A stretch of DNA of 64,000 nucleotides. Origin: Fimbriimonadaceae bacterium. Its GTDB lineage: Bacteria; Armatimonadota; Fimbriimonadia; Fimbriimonadales; Fimbriimonadaceae. Positions 59,202 through 64,000 of this stretch are shown one piece after another. Position numbers and translations under genes: made by a program. The DNA lies in the NCBI GenBank assembly GCA_019638675.1, contig JAHBTE010000001.1, positions 900,605 through 964,604 of the forward strand. Direction: 5' to 3'. Position 1 is the stretch's first letter. Every line of letters starts with the position of its first letter. Below the pieces are notes generated by a model. That model did no database searches. It saw nothing but the letters and a program-made list of their open reading frames with translations, and was not told the DNA's origin.

Positions 59202-60203
59202 ATGGTTTCTTTGGAAGAATGTCGGGCGATGCCGAAGGTGGAGCTTCACGTTCATCTTGAAGGTTCGATCCGTCCGGAGACAGTACTCCAGCTTTCTAAG
59301 AAGAACAATATAGCCTTGCCTTACGACACATTAGAAGGGCTGAAGCAGTGGTATCAATTCCGAGATTTTCCTCACTTTGTGGAAGTGTATGTGGCGGTCT
59401 CCAAGTGCATTAAAACCCCGGAAGACATAGAGTTTATTGCACGGGAATTCTTGGTTGGCCAGAAAGAGCAGAACATCCTGCACAGTGAGGTCACGTTCAC
59501 CGCGTCAACCATTAAAAATCACTGCGGAATCCCGTGGGACGAGCAAATTGATGCGCTCGAAAGGGCAATCAAATTTGGGCAAGACGAGCTAGGTGTGAGC
59601 ATGCTCCTCATCATTGACATTGTTCGGGGCGATTCTCCAGAAGCGGGACTGAAGGTGGCAGAAATGGCGGTTTCGGGAATCGGTCGTGGAGTCGGGGCAC
59701 TCGGGCTGGCGGGTCAAGAGGGGCCAAATCAAGCGATGCCGTACAAAGAAGCCTACGAACTCGCTTGGGCTTACGGATTGCCAGTTATTCCGCATGCCGG
59801 TGAAACCCAAGGAGCTGATAGTATTTGGGAAGCACTCAATTTCACCAAGTGTCAGCGTATCGGGCATGGAATTCGGTGTTTAGAAGACCCCGTTCTGGTT
59901 GAAACATTGCGCGAAAAGGAAGTAGTGCTAGAGGTCTGCCCGACTTCAAATGTTTGCCTCACGCCGATCAAGCGTATCGAAGTCCACCCGATCAAACAGT
60001 TGGTTGATGAAGGGTTGCAGGTGACAATCAATTCGGATGATCCGCCGATGTTCAGCACCACTTTGAGTGATGAGTTTGCTAAGTGTTCAACTGCTTTCGG
60101 CTGGGATATGGATGTGTTGCGAGAGTTTTCGGTTCGTGCGGCAGAGAATTCACTTTTGAGTGCAGAGGCGAAAACAAAGTTAATACAAAACGTGCAGAAA
60201 TAA
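59202..60203 (+). CDS. add: Adenosine deaminase
   Basis: A 333-residue TIM-barrel amidohydrolase. Zinc ligands in MPKVELHVHLEGSI, then LAGQEG (substrate Glu region), PHAGE with the catalytic His and Glu, IGHGIR, and the catalytic Asp pair in NSDDPPMF. It converts adenosine (or deoxyadenosine) to inosine in purine salvage; some relatives act on other aminopurines. Length is usual. A strong terminator follows. Divergent from the LigD-PE gene. Confidence 0.93.
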   Translation: MVSLEECRAMPKVELHVHLEGSIRPETVLQLSKKNNIALPYDTLEGLKQWYQFRDFPHFVEVYVAVSKCIKTPEDIEFIAREFLVGQKEQNILHSEVTFTASTIKNHCGIPWDEQIDALERAIKFGQDELGVSMLLIIDIVRGDSPEAGLKVAEMAVSGIGRGVGALGLAGQEGPNQAMPYKEAYELAWAYGLPVIPHAGETQGADSIWEALNFTKCQRIGHGIRCLEDPVLVETLREKEVVLEVCPTSNVCLTPIKRIEVHPIKQLVDEGLQVTINSDDPPMFSTTLSDEFAKCSTAFGWDMDVLREFSVRAAENSLLSAEAKTKLIQNVQK

Positions 60204-60204
60204 A

Positions 60205-60234
60205 AAAGCTCCTATCAACTGATAGGAGCTTTTC
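60205..60234. terminator. Bidirectional intrinsic terminator
   Basis: AAAAGCTCCTATCA and TGATAGGAGCTTTT form a perfect 14-base stem with a 2-base AC centre. It serves the adenosine deaminase gene and the convergent DUF1328 gene. Confidence 0.88.
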
Positions 60235-60238
60235 AGCT

Positions 60239-60403
60239 TTAGGCTCGTAAGCCTGGCTTAAAGATTAGACTCAAGAGTCCGAAGACGAGGAATAACACGA
60301 ACAGAAGCTGTGCGATTCCGGTTGCGGCGCCAGCGATGCCACCAAACCCGAGGATTGCGGCAATGAGCGCGATGACGAAGAAGACTATCGCGTAGTGAAG
60401 CAT
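60239..60403 (-). CDS. DUF1328/YtjA family small membrane protein
   Basis: A 54-residue protein with two hydrophobic helices, [22 protein letters not shown] and [21 protein letters not shown], the standard form of YtjA/DUF1328. These small proteins occur widely near stress genes; the molecular role is unknown. GGAGG lies 11 bases before the ATG at 60403. It follows the CsbD gene by 1 base, so the two form an operon. Confidence 0.9.
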   Translation of the reverse strand: MLHYAIVFFVIALIAAILGFGGIAGAATGIAQLLFVLFLVFGLLSLIFKPGLRA

Positions 60404-60404
60404 C

Positions 60405-60851
60405 TTATTTTTTTCCTCCGGTGAGATATGGACTGCGGTAAGCACCGTATGCCCAATCATCAACCATTTCGTAAGCGTCGCCGCGACTGATGTTGTATTC
60501 GCGTTGGATCATTCCGGCAAGGATGTCTCGTTTTCCGTGAGATTCCGCAAGTTCATTTTCCGTCGTTGCGCCGTATTCTTCCTTGAAGTGTCCAACGAGC
60601 TCAGTCCAGCGACCTTGGATGTTATTCCAAATTGTTTCAGTGGTATCTGGTTCGTCTGTCCGTTTTGCCCAAGTGTGCAAAGCGTCTTCAGCTTTGTCTT
60701 TGGTCATGCCGTACTTTTCTTGAAGCAAACCAACGAGCTGATCTTTTTTGCCAGCGGCTTGTTCCAATTGATCGTCAGTTAGGTCACCCCACTTTTCGCG
60801 GAAGTTGCCTTTGACTTGTTTCCATTTACCTTCGATTGTGTCCCAATTCAT
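60405..60851 (-). CDS. CsbD family general stress protein, two-domain form
   Basis: A 148-residue soluble protein with two CsbD-like modules. The first (1-60) reads [24 protein letters not shown] and ends [13 protein letters not shown]; the second (about 73-125) reads [21 protein letters not shown]. CsbD is induced in the Bacillus general stress response, but its role is unknown. Most CsbD proteins have one domain of 60-70 residues, so the duplication is a variant. Upstream, TATAAC occurs about 20 bases before the start and could be a -10 box. Operon partner of the DUF1328 gene. Confidence 0.9.
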   Translation of the reverse strand: MNWDTIEGKWKQVKGNFREKWGDLTDDQLEQAAGKKDQLVGLLQEKYGMTKDKAEDALHTWAKRTDEPDTTETIWNNIQGRWTELVGHFKEEYGATTENELAESHGKRDILAGMIQREYNISRGDAYEMVDDWAYGAYRSPYLTGGKK

Positions 60852-60959
60852 TAAAGTGTGTACCTCAGTTATAATTTACGATTTCGAACCCAAAGGCTCC
60901 GTTGAGGCGGGACTGGTTTTCATAAAGAACGTATCAATTTTGGAAAGAAACAAAGAGAA

Positions 60960-60988
60960 GAGTGGCGACCTCTTGCGAGGCACCACTC
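60960..60988 (-). terminator. Intrinsic terminator of the PfpI-like gene
   Basis: On the minus strand: GAGTGG/CCACTC outer stem, CCTC/GAGG inner stem capped by a GCAA tetraloop, followed by the T-rich TTCTCTTTGTTTC. It starts about 23 bases after the stop of the PfpI-like gene. Confidence 0.7.
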
Positions 60989-61011
60989 GTTTTACACTGG
61001 AGACAATCAGC

Positions 61012-61560
61012 TTAGGCGTGTTGCCCTTGATGACGTCCCTCTTTAACTTCCTCTGCCACTTTTTGAGCGAACTCATCGGTGGGAACAGAAGAAACTGCGG
61101 TTGTCAGACCACTATCTGTAGTCATGTCAGAAGATCGGATTTGTGCGCCGTGTTTTGGGAAATCCGAGAGAGCAATTGAATCGCCGCTGATGTTGCGCCC
61201 CTCAAGGACGCCTAACTCGGCAAGAAATTGCACTCCGGCGCCGTGGGCCGCGACAGGTTTCTTTTGAACAAAGAAGCTGACAGCGAATGCGCCCATTTCG
61301 GGATTTTCTGCAAGTTGATTCACGCGCGATTCATCCGCAATCACGAGAAGTGAGTCAAATCCTGTTGGATCGGCAAGTTGAATATTCATTGCCTTCCCGG
61401 TTTCGAGTCCAGCAGGCAGGCCATCCGCACCGGGAGTGATTGCCACCATATCGGCACCGAGTTCGTGCAATTTGTTGCAGATCGCTAAACTTGTCGCATG
61501 GTCGTGAGTTGAAAGAAGAGTCGCAATCTTATGACCATTTAAAGGAGCATGGGTGCTCAT
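61012..61560 (-). CDS. DJ-1/PfpI-like protein lacking the usual catalytic cysteine
   Basis: A 182-residue protein of the PfpI/DJ-1 superfamily, close to the C-terminal domain of large catalases: HKIATLLSTHDHATSL, GADGLPAG, FDSLLVIADES, KPVAAHGAGVQFLAELGVL and TTDSGLTTAVSS. The nucleophile elbow normally reads A-x-C-H/G; here the position is His/Gly (AAHGAG), so a DJ-1-type enzyme activity is unlikely and a structural or regulatory role is more probable. It overlaps the BON lipoprotein gene by 4 bases, so the two form an operon. Confidence 0.83.
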   Translation of the reverse strand: MSTHAPLNGHKIATLLSTHDHATSLAICNKLHELGADMVAITPGADGLPAGLETGKAMNIQLADPTGFDSLLVIADESRVNQLAENPEMGAFAVSFFVQKKPVAAHGAGVQFLAELGVLEGRNISGDSIALSDFPKHGAQIRSSDMTTDSGLTTAVSSVPTDEFAQKVAEEVKEGRHQGQHA

Positions 61561-61991
61561 TTTCTCACCTCAAGTTTATTTTCGAGTTTCTGAGTTGCGC
61601 CGGTTTCCTTAAGAATTTCCTTGGCGATCTCTTCAGCCTCATCTTTTTGCTTTTGCGTTACAACGTAACCGTTAAGAGTAACCATTTCTGGGGTTGAATC
61701 CACGTCAATTTTTATGTTAGATTCATGAGTAATGGGGTTGGCCAAAAGTGCACTCTTAATTCGTGCTGTCAATGTGGTTGCAGCGACGCCTTTGCTAGCT
61801 TCAACGACGTCATCGGCGGCTTTTTCTGCTCCTTCTTGAACGTCATCTGCCATTTCTTTACTGGCGTCGGCGACCGCTTGGGTATTTTCTTTTGTGTCTT
61901 CGGCCATGCCAGCGGCGGTATCGTTACAGCCAATAATTCCAAGGCTTGCAAACGCAAGAAGGGCGATAGCGGGGATTGTTTTTAAATTCAT
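61557..61991 (-). CDS. BON-domain lipoprotein
   Basis: About 144 residues. The signal peptide MNLKTIPAIALLAFASLGIIGC ends in a lipobox cysteine (residue 22). A helical Ala/Glu/Lys region (about 25-65, VADASKEMADDVQEGAEKAAD) is followed by a BON domain (about 70-140: TARIKSALLANP, VTLNGYVVTQKQKDEAEEIAKE). BON domains bind the outer membrane or lipids; OsmY-type proteins respond to osmotic stress. GAGG lies 9 bases before the ATG at 61991. First gene of the two-gene operon with the PfpI-like gene. Confidence 0.88.
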   Translation of the reverse strand: MNLKTIPAIALLAFASLGIIGCNDTAAGMAEDTKENTQAVADASKEMADDVQEGAEKAADDVVEASKGVAATTLTARIKSALLANPITHESNIKIDVDSTPEMVTLNGYVVTQKQKDEAEEIAKEILKETGATQKLENKLEVRK

Positions 61992-62086
61992 GTTGATTGA
62001 CCTCATACAATTTAAATAATATGTAAATGTTCAAAAAGCGTTCGTCTAGAAAGGCCAAAAATAAATAGAGAAAATATAAAGAATAC

Positions 62087-62779
62087 TTATCCTTTAGTCA
62101 CGAGCCTGTACCCAACACCGGCTTCGGTGAGAATGAATTGTGGGTTGGCTGGCTCATCTTCAATTTTGTGCCGCAGATTCTTCATGTGAACCCGCAAATA
62201 TTGAACTTCAAAATCGTAGCCTGGTCCCCAAACATCGCTGAGGAGCATTTTGTGAGTCACAACCTTATCTGCGTACTTCGCCATGAACGCCAAGAGCTTG
62301 TACTCAATCGGTGTGAGCTTTAGCACTTCGTCTTTTTTGTAGACGAGTCGGGCGGCGAGGTCAAGTTTGCAGTCGCCGAATTCCACCACCGGCTCGGCGG
62401 CGGCACTGCCTAACGTGCGGCGGAGCATCACCTTCACGCGCGCCATGAGTTCCTTTACACTGAATGGTTTGGTGAGGTAGTCATCCGCACCTGCGTCAAG
62501 TGCTTCTACTTTGTCGTCTTCATGCCCGCGTGCGGTTAAAACAATAATCGGAACTTGGCTCCACTCCCGAATTTGCTTTGCAACTTCGACTCCATCAATA
62601 TCCGGTAATCCTAAGTCGAGCAAAATCACGTCTGGCATTTCTGTGCCAGCCAGCCGTAAAGCGGTTTGACCGTCTTCGGCTTCTATGACTTTGTATTCAG
62701 TGCCAGCAAAAGAAGATTTCAAGAATTTTCTGATCTGGGCTTCGTCGTCAACTACAAGGATTTTTACTGCGATACTCAT
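62087..62779 (-). CDS. kdpE: OmpR-family response regulator, KdpE-like
   Basis: A 230-residue regulator. The receiver domain (1-120) has the phosphate-accepting Asp in MPDVILLDLGLPDIDG, switch Thr/Ser in IIVLTARGHEDDKV and Lys in DDYLTKPF. The winged-helix DNA-binding domain (130-228) ends VQYLRVHMKNLRHKIEDEPANPQFILTEAGVGYRLV. In E. coli KdpE turns on the Kdp potassium ATPase genes. It overlaps the sensor kinase gene by 4 bases. The kdpFABC genes are not in the window and may lie beyond its right end. Confidence 0.92.
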   Translation of the reverse strand: MSIAVKILVVDDEAQIRKFLKSSFAGTEYKVIEAEDGQTALRLAGTEMPDVILLDLGLPDIDGVEVAKQIREWSQVPIIVLTARGHEDDKVEALDAGADDYLTKPFSVKELMARVKVMLRRTLGSAAAEPVVEFGDCKLDLAARLVYKKDEVLKLTPIEYKLLAFMAKYADKVVTHKMLLSDVWGPGYDFEVQYLRVHMKNLRHKIEDEPANPQFILTEAGVGYRLVTKG

Positions 62780-64000
62780 GATGTTTCTACGTCGATTGGA
62801 GCCGATTCCACGGCGGGAAGTCTGATATCGAATTCTGCACCGGAGTGACCGTCGGATCGGTTACACGCCATTACGTTGCCGCCGTGGAGTTCGGCGACTG
62901 CTTTTACAATTGCTAAGCCAAGGCCTGTTCCTTCTACCTTATGGCCCTGCTGAAATCTTGTGAACTTCTCAAAGATTGAGTCGATCCCCTCTTCTGGCAA
63001 ACCTGGCCCATCATCAATTACGGATATCTGAACCCATTGCTTGTCCCTTTGGGCTTTGACTGTAATCGTACATCCAGCGGGTGTGTATTTAATGGCGTTT
63101 CCGATGAGATTCACAAGTGCTTGATTAAAAATGAGTGCATCTACGGCAACATCGGGGATATCTTCTGCAATGTCGAGAATCAGTTTATGGTGCTCCAACT
63201 GGGGCCGCATTTGGCTGACGGCAGTGCCGATGAGCTCTTCGACAAACATGACTTCCGTGTCAAGGTCAAGGTGGGCACTTTCCAGTTTTGTAATGCTGAG
63301 TAGGTTGTTGACCAAGTTAGTCAATCGCCACGCCTGATCACGAATGGTTGTGTATGTTTCAACACGGAGCTCAGCCGGGAGATTGGGGTCTTCCGCCAAT
63401 TGATTCGCATACCCAGTGATGCTGGTCAGCGGAGTTTTGAGATCATGGCTGACGCTGCGGAGGAGGGTGTTCTGTAAGTTTGTATCTCGAATTTTCTGGT
63501 CTGCTTCACGCTGAGCGGTTTCGAATCCGATACGCTCAAACGCCAATCCAATCAAACTGCCGAAAGTGTCGAGAATACGTAGCTGGTCGGGGGGAAATGT
63601 ACCGCGATGGCTCCCTGGATAAACTGCAAGACAACCCTTGAAATTGTTTTTCGACTGTAGAGATAAATACAGACCGTAGGCGAGGGGATAAACCTGAGTT
63701 CCAATTCCCGCTTCGATGCCTTGACTGAGGCAGATGTCGCGTGCCTTACGGTCTTCAGGAGAGGAATCCATATCAACGTTTCCGTGACGAATCGTTGTTA
63801 CTTCCTGCCCTTCGTATTGGACAAAAAGGGCGATGTCCGAATCGATCACGTCGCGGATATGGGCCTCGGCCAAACTGGCGATTTCTTCAAGACTGTTTTT
63901 CTGTAGCAAATCCCGGGTGAGATTGAACAAAGCAGATTTCCTGCGTTCTTGAATTTGAGTCTCTTTGAGTCCAGTTTTCACCTGCCAAGTAAGCGTATTG
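62776..64000 (-). CDS. kdpD: Sensor histidine kinase, KdpD-like, N-terminal part outside the window
   Basis: The frame stays open to the window end: codons before the GTG at 63981 read N-T-L-T-W-Q, matching the end of the KdpD transmembrane region, so the gene continues past 64000. Visible are a coiled linker (ERRKSALFNLTRDLL), a GAF domain (about 45-155 of the visible part), the HisKA box with phosphorylated His in SVSHDLKTPLTSITGYANQL, and the ATPase with N box NQALVNLIGNAIKYTP, G1 DDGPGLPEEG and G2 GTGLGLAIVKA. KdpD senses potassium and ionic strength. Missing are the KdpD N-terminal and Usp domains, which should lie to the right. Confidence 0.9.
   Translation of the reverse strand, partial: NTLTWQVKTGLKETQIQERRKSALFNLTRDLLQKNSLEEIASLAEAHIRDVIDSDIALFVQYEGQEVTTIRHGNVDMDSSPEDRKARDICLSQGIEAGIGTQVYPLAYGLYLSLQSKNNFKGCLAVYPGSHRGTFPPDQLRILDTFGSLIGLAFERIGFETAQREADQKIRDTNLQNTLLRSVSHDLKTPLTSITGYANQLAEDPNLPAELRVETYTTIRDQAWRLTNLVNNLLSITKLESAHLDLDTEVMFVEELIGTAVSQMRPQLEHHKLILDIAEDIPDVAVDALIFNQALVNLIGNAIKYTPAGCTITVKAQRDKQWVQISVIDDGPGLPEEGIDSIFEKFTRFQQGHKVEGTGLGLAIVKAVAELHGGNVMACNRSDGHSGAEFDIRLPAVESAPIDVETS

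Noticed and set aside
59106-59255. N-terminal extension of the LigD-PE protein
   Set aside because: It would overlap the adenosine deaminase start, and a TATAAT box lies between; the PE domain begins right after the ATG at 59105.
1-64000. CRISPR array, prophage, insertion sequence, restriction or toxin system
   Set aside because: No regularly spaced repeats, transposase, integrase, nuclease or toxin-antitoxin pair could be recognised anywhere in the window.

Overview
The window looks like a chromosomal segment of a diderm bacterium with a mid-range base composition. Gene density is very high: no stretch longer than about 185 bases lacks a gene, so there is no >300-base gap to describe. A PEP-CTERM protein, a protein with a prepilin-like C-terminal tail of the type common in Armatimonadota, a Wza-like exporter, a beta-barrel porin, an LpxH-type phosphatase and many secreted proteins of unknown role suggest a member of Armatimonadota (class Fimbriimonadia or a relative). 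This placement is inference from gene content. No rRNA, phage, transposase, insertion sequence or CRISPR array was seen. The only RNA gene recognised is a selenocysteine tRNA.

Layout. 1-4.7 kb: DinB protein, an mhqO/mhqD-like quinone-detoxification pair, an ALDH7-type dehydrogenase and a PEP-CTERM protein. 4.7-10.8 kb: type I pullulanase, second DinB protein, CDF metal exporter, tRNA-Sec, an AT-rich eight-helix membrane protein and an OsmC protein. 10.8-17.8 kb: Wza-like protein, rsmI, a SurA-like chaperone, lexA, a lipoprotein and pcrA/uvrD. 17.8-25.8 kb: secreted protein, tatC, an MrfA-like helicase, aroF and secreted proteins. 25.8-31.9 kb: a run reading holin-like protein, yvcK, gmk, coaBC, then divergent mutS. 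32-37.8 kb: GT39 mannosyltransferase-like protein and a tight lpxH-like/membrane protein/MGDG-synthase-like operon. 38-44 kb: sugar dehydrogenase, porin, LVIVD-repeat protein, and a divergent cytochrome/redoxin pair. 44-48.5 kb: an ECF42-type sigma factor with two YCII/DGPF-family partners, a peroxiredoxin and an MFS transporter. 48.5-58.6 kb: many small or secreted proteins, a VanW-glycosyltransferase fusion, an M14 peptidase and a macro-domain protein. 58.6-64 kb: a stand-alone LigD phosphoesterase, adenosine deaminase, a stress-protein cluster (DUF1328, CsbD, PfpI-like, BON) and kdpE/kdpD, the last cut by the window end.

Themes. DNA maintenance is well represented (lexA, pcrA, mrfA-like, mutS, LigD-PE). 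Envelope work is prominent (tatC, SurA-like, Wza-like, glycolipid operon, porin, BON). The most notable observations are: (1) two promoter-like sites with the same -35 hexamer and the same 17-base spacer ahead of both DGPF-family genes of the ECF42 module; (2) a recurring -10-like hexamer 6-7 bases before start codons that lack a Shine-Dalgarno site, suggesting many leaderless mRNAs; (3) a tRNA-Sec with no selenoprotein or sel gene nearby; (4) several unusual domain arrangements (VanW plus glycosyltransferase, propeller plus pilin-like tail, degenerate copper-monooxygenase domain on a cytochrome).
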